Source: Nocardioides iriomotensis (GTDB taxonomy: Bacteria > Actinomycetota > Actinomycetes > Propionibacteriales > Nocardioidaceae). Taken from it: DNA of 64,000 nt. Shown here in pieces: positions 1 through 8,633 of the stretch. The translations under genes were made by a program, and so were the position numbers. Every line of letters starts with the position of its first letter. Positions within the stretch are counted from its first letter, which is position 1. The stretch lies in NCBI RefSeq assembly GCF_004168035.1, contig NZ_SDPU01000001.1, positions 124,001 to 188,000 of the forward strand, given 5' to 3'. The notes below the pieces were generated by a model. The model saw nothing but the letters and a program-made list of their open reading frames with translations. It made no database searches and had not been told where the DNA came from.

Positions 1-1
1 C

Positions 2-445
2 CGCCCGGCGGCCCGGGTCGACCCCGACGCGCTGGCCGCCCTCGCGCGCAGCGCGGCGGCGGACCCCGCGTGGGAGTTCGGCTCGTTCTTCCTCAGCCGG
101 TTCCTGCAGCTGGGGATCAGCTACGACGACGCGGAGCAGACCTGCACCGTCGTCCTTCCTTACGGCGCGCACCTCTGCAACCCGCAGGGATCCGTGCACG
201 GCGGAATCGTCACGACGGCGCTCGACATCTCGATGGGTCACCTCTGCAAGAAGTACCTCTCGGCCGCCGTGACCATCGAGATGCAGATGCGGTTCTTCCG
301 GCCGCTGACCGGCGACGCGACGTGCACCGGTCGCCTCGTCCGGGCCGGCCGCCGGATCGTCCACCTCGAGTCCCGCATGACCGACGCCGACGGCAAGCTC
401 ACCGCCCTCGGCACTGGCTCGTGGCACCGGCTCGACGCCGGATGA
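2..445 (+). CDS. PaaI-type hotdog thioesterase, 5' end outside the window
   Basis: This frame is open from the left edge to TGA at 443-445, so the start lies outside. The visible part has the hotdog-thioesterase core, with the motif SVHGGIVTTALDISMGH near the middle; HGG-x-x-x-x-x-x-D is typical of PaaI-like acyl-CoA thioesterases. The C-terminal half has the usual beta-strand pattern (ATCTGRLVRAGRRIVHLES). Such enzymes hydrolyse acyl- or aroyl-CoA thioesters in the cytoplasm. The gene lies 76 bp upstream of the transporter operon on the same strand and may supply or relieve CoA intermediates for it, but co-transcription is only a guess. The substrate cannot be told. Confidence 0.8.
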   Translation, partial: RPAARVDPDALAALARSAAADPAWEFGSFFLSRFLQLGISYDDAEQTCTVVLPYGAHLCNPQGSVHGGIVTTALDISMGHLCKKYLSAAVTIEMQMRFFRPLTGDATCTGRLVRAGRRIVHLESRMTDADGKLTALGTGSWHRLDAG

Positions 446-521
446 GCAGCGACACCCGATCGACCAGTCCGACCGGCGCCCCCGTCCCCTGCGGACGCGC
501 CACCCAACCAGGAGGAACACG

Positions 522-1505
522 ATGAATCGCAAGTGGACGGCCGCCGCCGCGGCGGTGTCCGGCATGGTGCTGACGCTGAGCGCGTGCGGCGGAGGTGCCG
601 ACGGGACCAGCGCCGGAGGTGACTACCCGTCGGAGGACATGGACTGGACGATCGCGTTCGGTCCCGGCGGCGGCAACGACATCATGGCCCGCACCATGGT
701 CGACATCCTGCAGAAGAACGACCTCTACCCCGAGAACATCGTGGTGGAGAACAAGGAGGGCGGCTCGGGCGCGACCGGCTGGGGCTACCTCTTCGGCCAG
801 TCCGGCACCGGCTACGGCATCTCGACCACGTCCGGCTCGTTCATCACCACCCCGCTCCAGGCCGACACCGGCTGGGAGCCGACCGACTTCACGCCGGTCG
901 GGCTCATGGCGGCCGACTACGCCCTGCTCATGACCGCAGGTGACGGCGAGTGGTCGACGTACGACGAGTGGGTGGAGTACGCCAAGTCGAAGGGCACGGT
1001 CGCGGTCGGCGGCATCGGCACCGTCAACGTGGACTACATCGTCCAGCAGATGGTCGCCGACGCCAACGGCTACAAGATCGACTACGTGCCCTACAACGAG
1101 GAGGGCCAGATGCAGACGTCGCTCCTCTCCGGCGCGATCGACGCGATGATCTCCAACCCCGGCTCGATCATGGGCCAGATCGAGGGCGGCCAGATGAACG
1201 CGCTGCTCTTCACCGGTCCCGAGCGGCTCGACGCGCTCGCCGACGTGCCGACCGCCGAGGAGGAGGGCATCTCCGACATCCCGTCGATGCCCCGGGGCCT
1301 CATCCTCCCGCCGGACGCGCCCGAGGAGGCGCAGCAGTGGTGGATCGACACCATGAAGGAGGTCGTCACCACGCCCGAGTGGCAGGACTACCTCGACGAG
1401 AACTACCTGCTCAAGGACGAGAAGTGGGGCGAGGACTTCACGGCCTACCTCGACGACACCCAGTCGTCGTTCGAGGAGCAGCTGACCGAGCTGGGCGCGC
1501 TGTGA
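522..1505 (+). CDS. Tripartite tricarboxylate transporter substrate-binding lipoprotein (TctC family)
   Basis: 327 residues. The N-terminus is a lipoprotein signal: charged MNRK, a hydrophobic stretch, then lipobox LSAC with Cys near residue 22. After a Gly/Ser-rich linker the mature part follows the TctC/Bug pattern (FGPGGGNDIMAR near residue 45, then NKEGGSGATGW). It would capture a carboxylate outside the membrane and deliver it to TctA/TctB. The ATG has a strong ribosome site (GGAGGA, 5 nt spacing). The stop overlaps the next gene's GTG (GTGA), so translation is probably coupled. Bug proteins bind varied carboxylates; the ligand cannot be read from sequence. Confidence 0.92.
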   Translation: MNRKWTAAAAAVSGMVLTLSACGGGADGTSAGGDYPSEDMDWTIAFGPGGGNDIMARTMVDILQKNDLYPENIVVENKEGGSGATGWGYLFGQSGTGYGISTTSGSFITTPLQADTGWEPTDFTPVGLMAADYALLMTAGDGEWSTYDEWVEYAKSKGTVAVGGIGTVNVDYIVQQMVADANGYKIDYVPYNEEGQMQTSLLSGAIDAMISNPGSIMGQIEGGQMNALLFTGPERLDALADVPTAEEEGISDIPSMPRGLILPPDAPEEAQQWWIDTMKEVVTTPEWQDYLDENYLLKDEKWGEDFTAYLDDTQSSFEEQLTELGAL

Positions 1506-2047
1506 CCGCAGTGCACGCCAACGCCACGACGGGAGCCCGGTCCACGGGCCGGGCTCCCGGGTGGGTGCGCCCCAAGACGGTCTTCCTGACCGCGCTGCTG
1601 GTGGTCCTGGCCGTCTACACCGAGATGGCGTTCGCCCTCGAGTGGCGTACGGCGGCCGGCCGGATCGGCCCCGGCTTCTTCCCGCGCATCGTCGGGATCA
1701 CCGGCCTGGCCCTCACGCTGTGGTCGCTGGTGGCCGCGGTGCGGGCGCCGGCCGCCGAGGACGAGGTGGTCGCACTCGAGGACGAGGTGGGCGACGCCGA
1801 CCTCGGCAAGCACCCCAGGCTGCTCGCCCTGATGGTCCTGGCGTCGCTGGTCTTCCTGGTCACGCTCGTGAGCCTCGGCGCGATCGTGTCGTCGGCGGTC
1901 TTCCTGCTGGCGATGCTCTTCCTGCTCAACCGGCAGCACCTGCTCCTCAACATCGCCGTGGCACTCGGGCTGCCGCTGGCGCTGTACCTGCTCTTCCAGA
2001 CCCTGCTCAACGCGGGCCTCCCCGAGGGCGTCCTGCCCCGGTTCTGA
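1502..2047 (+). CDS. Tripartite tricarboxylate transporter small membrane subunit (TctB family)
   Basis: 181 residues from a GTG that overlaps the tctC stop by 4 bp. After a short cytoplasmic tail there are four hydrophobic segments, at about residues 22-42, 55-75, 110-135 and 140-170. The first two are separated by RIGPGFFPRIVG, the G-P-G-x-F-P loop typical of TctB/DUF1468. An acidic linker (about residues 85-100, rich in E and D) sits between helices 2 and 3. Its position between TctC and TctA is the standard order. TctB is the small integral subunit needed for sodium- or proton-coupled uptake by TctA. Confidence 0.88.
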   Translation: MTAVHANATTGARSTGRAPGWVRPKTVFLTALLVVLAVYTEMAFALEWRTAAGRIGPGFFPRIVGITGLALTLWSLVAAVRAPAAEDEVVALEDEVGDADLGKHPRLLALMVLASLVFLVTLVSLGAIVSSAVFLLAMLFLLNRQHLLLNIAVALGLPLALYLLFQTLLNAGLPEGVLPRF

Positions 2048-2077
2048 CCCGACCCCTGACGACGGGAACCCGATCTC

Positions 2078-3676
2078 ATGGACGTGTTCGACAACCTGGC
2101 AGCCGGCATCATGGCCGTGCTCACGCCGGGGAACATGCTGCTGCTCCTCGCCGGCGTGATGCTCGGCATGATCGTCGGCGTGATGCCGGGCCTCGGCCCC
2201 AGCGCCGGCCTGGCGATCCTGCTGCCGCTGACCTTCACCATGGACCCCACCGGCGCGGTGGTGATGCTCGCAGCGGTCTACTACGGCGCGATGTACGGCG
2301 GCACGATCACGTCCGTCCTGATCAACACCCCCGGCGAGTCGGCCACCGTCGCGAGCACCTTCGACGGGTACCCGCTCGCGAAGGCCGGACGGGCCGGGCC
2401 GGCGCTGGTGATGGCCGCGGTCGGCTCGTTCGTCGCCGGCACCGTCGGCGCGATCCTGATCAGCGTCGCCGCCCCGGTGACCGCGTCCGTGGCCGCGACG
2501 TTCGGCCCGCCCGAGCTGTTCCTCGTGGTCGTGCTCGGCCTGCTCACGCTGGTCGTCATCATCGGCGGCAACCGCCTGCTCGGCGCGCTCTCCGCCCTGA
2601 TCGGCTTCGCCATCGCCACCGTCGGCATCGACATCGGCACCGGCCAGCAGCGCTACACCTTCGGGTCGGTCGAGCTGATCAACGGCATCGACTTCATCCC
2701 GGTCGCCATCGGCCTGTTCGGCGTCGGCGAGATCCTGCACACCCTCTGGCGCGGCGGCCACCTGGAGAAGCTCGGCTACTTCAACGTCTCCGCCCGCTCG
2801 CGCGGCTTCTGGCCGAACAAGAAGGACTACAAGGAGTCGGCCGGCCCGATCGCCCGCGGCTCGCTGCTCGGCTTCTTCGTCGGCGCCACCCCCGGTGCCG
2901 GCGCGACAGTGGCCTCCCTGATGTCGTACAACCTCGAGAAGTCGGTCTCCAGGACCCCCGAGAAGTTCGGCAAGGGGGCGATGGCGGGGCTCGCCGGTCC
3001 GGAGGCCGCCAACAACGCGGCGTCGTCCGGCGCGATGGTGCCGCTGCTGACCCTCGGCATCCCGGGCTCGGCCTCGACCGCGGTCCTCATCGGCGGCTTC
3101 ATGATGTGGGGCCTGCAGCCCGGTCCCCTGCTGATGGAGCAGAACCCGGAGTTCGCCTGGGGCCTGATCGCCAGCATGTACCTCGGCAACGTGATGCTGC
3201 TGCTGGTCAACATCTTCTGCATCCCGGCGTTCGCCAGCATCGCCCGCGTGCCGTTCCGGGTGCTCGGGCCGGTCATCATCGTGGTCTGCGTGCTCGGCAC
3301 GTTCACCGTCAACGGCAGCATCATCGAGGTCGGCATCATGCTCGCCTGCGGCGTGCTGGGCTTCTTCATGCGCCGCTTCGGCCTCAACCCGGCCGCCCTG
3401 GTGATCGCCCTCGTGCTCGGCCCGATGGCCGAGGAGTCGCTGCGGCAGACGCTGATCATCTCCGGCGGCAGCTTCGACATCTTCCTCGAGCGCGGCACCT
3501 CGCAGGTGCTGCTCGCCGCGATGGTCGTGATGCTCGCCCTGCCGTTGGCCGGCAAGGGCATCAAGAAGGCGTCGTCGACCGCGATGGCCCGCGTCGGCCG
3601 GAAGCGCCGCGACGACACCGACGTCGACGCGAACGCCGGCGAGGACCGCGAGCACGACAAGGTGGGTTCTGCATGA
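2078..3676 (+). CDS. Tripartite tricarboxylate transporter large permease (TctA family)
   Basis: 532 residues with about 11-12 hydrophobic segments, the usual size for TctA. Family marks are GVMPGLGPSAGLAILLPLTF near residue 35, YYGAMYGGTITSVLINTPGE near 70 and the symmetric repeat GATPGAGATVASLMSYNLEK near 270, followed by LTLGIPGSASTAVLIGG. These two G-x-x-P-G-x-G loops are thought to form the translocation path. The C-terminal 30 residues are charged and probably cytoplasmic. The start codon has only a weak ribosome site, and the stop overlaps the CoA-transferase start (ATGA). Confidence 0.93.
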   Translation: MDVFDNLAAGIMAVLTPGNMLLLLAGVMLGMIVGVMPGLGPSAGLAILLPLTFTMDPTGAVVMLAAVYYGAMYGGTITSVLINTPGESATVASTFDGYPLAKAGRAGPALVMAAVGSFVAGTVGAILISVAAPVTASVAATFGPPELFLVVVLGLLTLVVIIGGNRLLGALSALIGFAIATVGIDIGTGQQRYTFGSVELINGIDFIPVAIGLFGVGEILHTLWRGGHLEKLGYFNVSARSRGFWPNKKDYKESAGPIARGSLLGFFVGATPGAGATVASLMSYNLEKSVSRTPEKFGKGAMAGLAGPEAANNAASSGAMVPLLTLGIPGSASTAVLIGGFMMWGLQPGPLLMEQNPEFAWGLIASMYLGNVMLLLVNIFCIPAFASIARVPFRVLGPVIIVVCVLGTFTVNGSIIEVGIMLACGVLGFFMRRFGLNPAALVIALVLGPMAEESLRQTLIISGGSFDIFLERGTSQVLLAAMVVMLALPLAGKGIKKASSTAMARVGRKRRDDTDVDANAGEDREHDKVGSA

Positions 3677-4857
3677 GTCACCAGTCGCTCGCCGGGGTGC
3701 GGGTCGTCGACCTCAGCCGGGCGCTGGCCGGGCCCTACGCGACGATGATGCTCGCCGACGTCGGCGCCGACGTGCTCAAGGTCGAGCCACCGACCGGCGA
3801 CGACAGCCGCGGCTGGCTGCCGTTCACCGGGGCGCCGGACGACGAGCAGCGCGAGTCGGCGTACTTCCTCTCGGCCAACCGGGGCAAGCGCTCGGTCCGG
3901 CTGGACCTCAAGAGCCAGGAGGGCGCGGACCGGCTCCGCGCCCTCTGCGCGAGCGCCGACGTGCTGGTCGAGAACTACCGGCCCGGGCTGCTCGCCCGGC
4001 TCGGTCTCGACCCGGCGGACCTCCGCGCCGCCAACCCGCGGCTGGTGACGCTGTCGATCACCGGATTCGGCGCGGGCGGTCCCGACGGCGCCCGGCCGGG
4101 CTTCGACCAGATCGTGCAGGCCGAGGCTGGGCTGATGAGCCTGACCGGCCCCGCCGACGGCGAGCCCACCCGCGTCGGACTGCCGATCGCCGACCTCCTC
4201 GCCGGCATGTTCGGCGCCTTCGGCGTGATGTCCGCGCTCCACGAGCGCGAGCGCACCGGCGCCGGCCGCGCCGTCGAGACCAGCCTGCTCGCCGCGGTGA
4301 CGGCCGTGCACGCGTTCCAGGGCGCGGGCTGGCTGACCGCCGGCGTCGACCCCGTCCGCACCGGCAACCGGCACCCCTCGATCGCGCCGTACGGCACCTT
4401 CCGCTGCGCCGACTCCAGCCTCGTCATCGCGGTCGGCTCCGAGGCGCTGTGGCGCCGGTTCGCCGCGGTCGTCGGCATCCCGCACGACCGGCCCGACGTC
4501 GCGACCAACGCGCTGCGCGTGGCCAGGGTCGCGGAGCTGCAGGCCGAGCTCGAGGCGCTGCTCGCCGACCGCAAGGCCGACGACGTCATCGCCGAGCTCG
4601 TCGACGCGGGCATCCCCGCCGGCCGGATCCGGACCATGCCCGAGGTGTACGACTGGGAGCAGGTGCACCACCTCGGTCTCGTCCACCACCTCGCGCACGC
4701 CACACTGGGAGACGTCGCCGTCCCCGGTGGGGCGCTGCGCTACGACGGCACCACCGCGGCGTCGACCGTGCCACCGCCGCTGCTCGGCGAGCACGAACCG
4801 GCGGAGTGGCAGAGGTGGGAGGCCCCGTGGCTGGACCAGCAGGAGGAGGCTCGATGA
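3673..4857 (+). CDS. Class III (CaiB/BaiF family) CoA-transferase
   Basis: 394 residues starting at an ATG that overlaps the tctA stop. The N-terminus follows family III CoA-transferases closely: GVRVVDLSRALAGPYATMML, ADVGADVLKVEPP, FLSANRGKRSVRLDLKS, then ADVLVENYRPGLLARLGLDP. The catalytic Asp of this family should lie near residue 160-170; the candidate is in GLPIADLLAGMFG. Enzymes of this fold move CoA between carboxylic acids such as succinate, citramalate, mesaconate, itaconate or formate. With a carboxylate importer just upstream, it most likely activates the imported acid or a product of it. Exact substrate unknown. Confidence 0.9.
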   Translation: MSHQSLAGVRVVDLSRALAGPYATMMLADVGADVLKVEPPTGDDSRGWLPFTGAPDDEQRESAYFLSANRGKRSVRLDLKSQEGADRLRALCASADVLVENYRPGLLARLGLDPADLRAANPRLVTLSITGFGAGGPDGARPGFDQIVQAEAGLMSLTGPADGEPTRVGLPIADLLAGMFGAFGVMSALHERERTGAGRAVETSLLAAVTAVHAFQGAGWLTAGVDPVRTGNRHPSIAPYGTFRCADSSLVIAVGSEALWRRFAAVVGIPHDRPDVATNALRVARVAELQAELEALLADRKADDVIAELVDAGIPAGRIRTMPEVYDWEQVHHLGLVHHLAHATLGDVAVPGGALRYDGTTAASTVPPPLLGEHEPAEWQRWEAPWLDQQEEAR

Positions 4858-6080
4858 CCTCGTCGTACGCCGTGGTCGGCGGCGGCATCCTCGGCGCCGC
4901 CGTCGCGCGCCGCCTCCAGGAGGTCGACCCCGACGGCACCGTGACGCTGTGGGAGAAGGAGGACCGGCTCGCCGCGCACCAGACCGGCCGCAACAGCGGC
5001 GTCGTGCACGCCGGCCTCTACTACCAGCCCGGCTCACTGAAGGCGACTCTGTGCCGCAAGGGCGTCGGCATGCTGAAGGAGTTCTGCCAGGGGCACGGCA
5101 TCCGGTACGACGAGTGCGGCAAGGTGCTCGTGGCGCTGGACGAGGTGGAGGAGAGCCGGCTCGGCGCGATCGAGGAGAAGGCCCGCGCCAACGGCGTGCC
5201 GGGCGTGCGCCGGCTGACCGGTGCGGAGCTGCGCGAGATCGAGCCGCACGTGCAGGGTGTCGCGGGGCTGCACTCCCCCACCACCGCGATCGTCGACTTC
5301 CCCGGCGTCACCCGCAGGCTCGCCGACCTCGTCGTCGCCGACGGCGGCAGCGTGCACCTCGGCACCGAGCTCGTCGGCATCCGCCAGGAACCCGGCGGCG
5401 TCTGGCTGCGCGGCCGCACCGCCCGCGGCGTGCGGGAGGAGCGCTTCGACCGCGTCGTCCTGTGCACCGGCCTGCACGCCGACCACACCGCCGCCCAGGC
5501 CGGCGACGACCCGGAGCCGAAGGTCGTGCCGTTCCGCGGCGAGTACTACCTGCTCCGTCCCGACCGGCGCGATCTCGTGAACGGGCTCATCTACCCGGTG
5601 CCGGACCCCCGCTACCCCTTCCTGGGCGTGCACATGACCCCGCGGGTCGACGGCGAGGTGATGGTCGGCCCCAACGCCGTGCTGGCGCTGGCCCGCGAGG
5701 GCTACACGTGGGGCACGGTGTCCGCCAGGGACCTGCGCGAGATCGCGGCCTACTCCGGCTTCCGGAGGTTCGCCCGGCAGCACTGGCGCACCGGCGCGGC
5801 CGAGATGGCCGGCTCGCTGAGCAAGCGCCGGTTCGTCGCGGCCGCCCGGCGCTACGTGCCCGAGCTGCGCACCGAGGACGTCGTGGCCGGTCCCAGCGGC
5901 ATCCGCGCCCAGACGCTGCAGCCCGACGGCTCGCTGGTCGACGACTTCCTGATCAGCACGCAGGGTGCCGTCACCGCCTTGCGCAACGCGCCCTCCCCGG
6001 CTGCCACGTCCAGCCTCGCGATCGCCGAGCACCTCGTCGACGCGATGCTCGGCCGCACGTCGGAAGCGGGCGCGAGGTGA
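4854..6080 (+). CDS. LhgO-like FAD-dependent 2-hydroxyacid oxidase (L-2-hydroxyglutarate oxidase family)
   Basis: 408 residues; the ATG overlaps the previous stop (ATGA). An N-terminal FAD-binding motif is present (VVGGGILGAAVARRL). Next comes the LhgO signature HQTGRNSGVVHAGLYYQPGS, in which the His and following Gly-rich turn match the bacterial L-2-hydroxyglutarate dehydrogenase/oxidase group (DAO superfamily). The central region keeps YECGKV- and EPHVQGV-type motifs, and the C-terminus has GPSGIRAQ. L-2-hydroxyglutarate oxidation to 2-oxoglutarate is the known reaction. In this catabolic operon the true substrate may be another 2-hydroxy acid. Confidence 0.85.
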   Translation: MTSSYAVVGGGILGAAVARRLQEVDPDGTVTLWEKEDRLAAHQTGRNSGVVHAGLYYQPGSLKATLCRKGVGMLKEFCQGHGIRYDECGKVLVALDEVEESRLGAIEEKARANGVPGVRRLTGAELREIEPHVQGVAGLHSPTTAIVDFPGVTRRLADLVVADGGSVHLGTELVGIRQEPGGVWLRGRTARGVREERFDRVVLCTGLHADHTAAQAGDDPEPKVVPFRGEYYLLRPDRRDLVNGLIYPVPDPRYPFLGVHMTPRVDGEVMVGPNAVLALAREGYTWGTVSARDLREIAAYSGFRRFARQHWRTGAAEMAGSLSKRRFVAAARRYVPELRTEDVVAGPSGIRAQTLQPDGSLVDDFLISTQGAVTALRNAPSPAATSSLAIAEHLVDAMLGRTSEAGAR

Positions 6081-6988
6081 CACACCTGTCTCGCGGCCTG
6101 TGGGTCGTGCTCGCGTCGCCGTTCGACGACGACCTCGCACTCGACCACGCCTCGCTGGCGCGCCAGCTCGAGCTCGCCCGGTCGGTCTCCGCGCAGGGTG
6201 TCGTGGCCCTGGGCGTGTTCGGCGAGGCCGACGCGCTCTCCCGCGAGGAGCAGCGCGCCGTGGTCCGCACCGTCACCTCGTCGTACGACGGACCTGTCGT
6301 GCTCGGCATGTCCGGGCGGACCACCGCGGTGGTGGTCGACCAGGCCCGGGACTGCCTCGACGCCGCGACCCGGACGCCCGTCGCGCTGATGGTGCAGGTC
6401 AACAGTCCCCGCGCCGACGTCGTCGTCGACCACCTCACCGCGGTCCACGAGGCCACCGGGCTGCCGGTCGTCCTGCAGGACTACCCCGCCGTGTCCAACG
6501 TGCGCGTCGCGACCGACGCGCTGGTCGACGTGGCGCGCCGCTGCGCGCCGTTCGTCGCCGCGGTCAAGGCCGAGTCGGCGCCGACCCCGCCGTCGATCGC
6601 CGCCCTGACCGCGGCCGTCGGCGCGCCGGTGTTCGGCGGCCTCGGTGGCGTCGGGCTGGTCGACGAGCTCGCGTGCGGCGCGGCCGGCGCGATGACCGGG
6701 ATGAGCCACCCCGAGGGCCTCCGGGCCGCGCTCGACGCGTACGACGCCGGCGGGTTCGACGCCGTCGCCGAGGCGTGGGCGCCGTGGCTCCCGCTGGCGA
6801 ACTTCGAGGGCCAGCTGCAGATCGGCCTGGCGCTGCGCAAGGAGATCCTGCGCCGCCGTGGTGTGCTGGCGACGGGACTGGTGCGGCCGCCGGCCGCGAC
6901 GCTGCCCCCGCCGCTGCTGCCCGTGCTCGACGCCCACCTCGCCCGGCTTCCCCTGCCAGACAAGGAGATCGCATGGAACTCGGCCTGA
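6077..6988 (+). CDS. DHDPS/NAL-superfamily aldolase or lyase
   Basis: 303 residues starting at a GTG that overlaps the oxidase stop (GTGA). The (beta/alpha)8 lyase fold is recognised by GVVALGVFGEADALSREE (substrate carboxylate-binding loop), VLGMSGRT, and the Schiff-base lysine in FVAAVKAESAP. The usual YNxP tyrosine motif reads VLQDYPAVS here, so the classic catalytic Tyr position holds Gln, as far as hand alignment shows. The family cleaves or forms C-C bonds next to pyruvate through a lysine imine. In this operon it would fit cleavage of a 4-hydroxy-2-oxo acid. It is unlikely to be the lysine-pathway enzyme. Confidence 0.82.
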   Translation: MTHLSRGLWVVLASPFDDDLALDHASLARQLELARSVSAQGVVALGVFGEADALSREEQRAVVRTVTSSYDGPVVLGMSGRTTAVVVDQARDCLDAATRTPVALMVQVNSPRADVVVDHLTAVHEATGLPVVLQDYPAVSNVRVATDALVDVARRCAPFVAAVKAESAPTPPSIAALTAAVGAPVFGGLGGVGLVDELACGAAGAMTGMSHPEGLRAALDAYDAGGFDAVAEAWAPWLPLANFEGQLQIGLALRKEILRRRGVLATGLVRPPAATLPPPLLPVLDAHLARLPLPDKEIAWNSA

Positions 6989-7746
6989 TCGGCAAGGTCG
7001 CCCTCGTCCTCGGCTCGACCGCCGGCCTCGGCCGCGCGTCCGCCGAGGCGCTCGCCGCCGAGGGCGCCCACGTGGTCGTCGTCGGACGCCGCCGGGAGAT
7101 GGTCGACGAGCTCGTCGCGGCGCTGCCCTCCGCGGCCGGTGTCGTCGCCGACCTCACCGAGCCCGGCGCGCCGCAGCGCATCGCCGCGGCCGCGCGCGAG
7201 GCGTTCGGCCGGGTCGACGTGCTGGTGCTCAACGGCGGCGGGCCGCCGCCCGGCACCGCCGACGCGTTCGACGCCGACACCGCGCAGGCCGCGGTCGACC
7301 TGCTCCTGAAGCAGCACGTCGCCCTCGTCACGGAGCTGCTGCCCGCGATGCGCGAGGCCGACTGGGGCCGTATCGTCGCGATCGGCTCGAGCGGCGTGCA
7401 GCAGCCGATCCCGACGCTCACCGCCTCCAACGTCGGCCGCGCCGCGCTGGCGGCGTACCTCAAGACGCTCGCGGGCGCCGTCGCCAAGGACGGGGTCACC
7501 GTCAACATGGTGCTGCCCGGCCGGATCGACACCGACCGCGTCGCCCAGCTCGACCAGGCCGCCGCCGAGCGCACCGGACGCACCCGCGAGGAGGCGCGCA
7601 CGTCGTCGGAGGGCACCATCCCGGCCGGCCGCTACGGCCGGCCCGCGGAGTTCGGCGCCGTCGTCGCGTTCCTCGCCGGCGAGCCCGCCGCGTTCGTCAC
7701 CGGCGAGCAGGTCCGCGTCGACGGCGGCCTCGTCGCCGGCTACTGA
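6973..7746 (+). CDS. SDR-fold protein lacking the usual catalytic Tyr and Lys
   Basis: 257 residues; the start lies 16 bp inside the end of the aldolase gene. The Rossmann dinucleotide motif is present (GSTAGLGRA near residue 14), as are VLVLNGGGPPPG (the NNAG-type strand), IGSSG (catalytic Ser strand) and VNMVLPGRIDTDR (PG motif). In hand alignment the YxxxK active site reads SNVGR, so Tyr is replaced by Ser and Lys by Arg. A known SDR subgroup annotated as ketoacyl-reductase-like has the same loss. It may act on a ketone or 3-hydroxyacyl group by a different mechanism, or may be non-catalytic. Confidence 0.83.
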   Translation: MELGLIGKVALVLGSTAGLGRASAEALAAEGAHVVVVGRRREMVDELVAALPSAAGVVADLTEPGAPQRIAAAAREAFGRVDVLVLNGGGPPPGTADAFDADTAQAAVDLLLKQHVALVTELLPAMREADWGRIVAIGSSGVQQPIPTLTASNVGRAALAAYLKTLAGAVAKDGVTVNMVLPGRIDTDRVAQLDQAAAERTGRTREEARTSSEGTIPAGRYGRPAEFGAVVAFLAGEPAAFVTGEQVRVDGGLVAGY

Positions 7747-7777
7747 CCTCCGCTCCCCCGATCCCCCAGGAGACCCC

Positions 7778-8626
7778 GTGCACCTCGCCACCATCGACCG
7801 CCACGGCAGCGACGTCCCGGTCCTCGTCGACCCCGACCGCGGCGTCGTGCCGCTGGCCGCGCTCACCGACGACGCCCCGCCGACGCTGCTCGCGCTTCTC
7901 GAGGACGGCCGGTACGACGAGCTCGCCACCCTGGCCGCGAAGGCCGACGACGCCGCGTTCACGCCCGCCGCGGACATCCGGTTCACCGCGCCGTACCGGC
8001 GGCCGCGCAAGATCTGGGGCATCGGCCTCAACTACGTCGACCACGCCGCCGACCTGAGCGAGAGCGTGCCCGACGAGCCGGCGTCGTTCATCAAGGGCGA
8101 CCACACGATCATCGGCGCCGGCGACGCGATCCCGATCCCGCCGCAGAGCAAGCGCACCACCGCCGAGGGCGAGCTCGGCCTGGTGATCGGGCGCGAGTGC
8201 CGCAACGTGTCGGAGGAGGACGCCCTCGACCACGTCTTCGGCGTGACCACGATCCTCGACCAGACCGCCGAGGACATCCTCCAGCGCAACCCGCGCTTCC
8301 TGACCCGGTCGAAGAACTTCCCCGGCTTCTTCTCGTTCGGCCCCGAGATCGTCCCGATGGCCGAGGTGCTCGACCGGTTCGGCGACCTCGCCGACGTCGA
8401 GGTGTCGACCGTCGTCAACGGCTCCGAGACCCGCACCAACACCGTCGCGCACATGCGCTACAGCCCGGCGTTCCTGGTCGCGTTCCACAGCGCGGTGATG
8501 CCGCTGTTCCCCGGCGACGTGATCTCGACGGGCACCCCCGGCGCGATCCACATCCGTCCCGGGGACGTGGCCGAGTGCCGCATCCCCGGGATCGGTGGGC
8601 TGCTCAACCCGGTCGTCGCCGGCTGA
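7778..8626 (+). CDS. Fumarylacetoacetate hydrolase (FAH) family protein
   Basis: 282 residues from GTG, with a CAGGAG ribosome site. The first 75 residues form the short N-terminal domain. The FAH core follows from about residue 80, with KIWGIGLNYVDHA, ASFIKGDHTIIGAGD and TTAEGELGLVIGREC; the Glu pair here and Asp in TTILDQTAED match the family's metal ligands. The end has FPGDVISTGTPGA, another family mark. Members hydrolyse acylpyruvates or decarboxylate or hydrate related 2-oxo acids using Mg or Mn. As last gene of the operon it likely finishes breakdown of the imported acid. Only 7 bp separate it from the convergent ABC permease gene. Confidence 0.88.
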   Translation: MHLATIDRHGSDVPVLVDPDRGVVPLAALTDDAPPTLLALLEDGRYDELATLAAKADDAAFTPAADIRFTAPYRRPRKIWGIGLNYVDHAADLSESVPDEPASFIKGDHTIIGAGDAIPIPPQSKRTTAEGELGLVIGRECRNVSEEDALDHVFGVTTILDQTAEDILQRNPRFLTRSKNFPGFFSFGPEIVPMAEVLDRFGDLADVEVSTVVNGSETRTNTVAHMRYSPAFLVAFHSAVMPLFPGDVISTGTPGAIHIRPGDVAECRIPGIGGLLNPVVAG

Positions 8627-8633
8627 CGGAATC

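Noticed and set aside
1445-3655. A 736-codon open frame on the minus strand opposite the transporter genes
   Set aside because: Its product is a low-complexity run of Asp, Arg, Glu, His and Gly typical of GC-rich antisense frames, while the plus strand encodes clear TctB and TctA.
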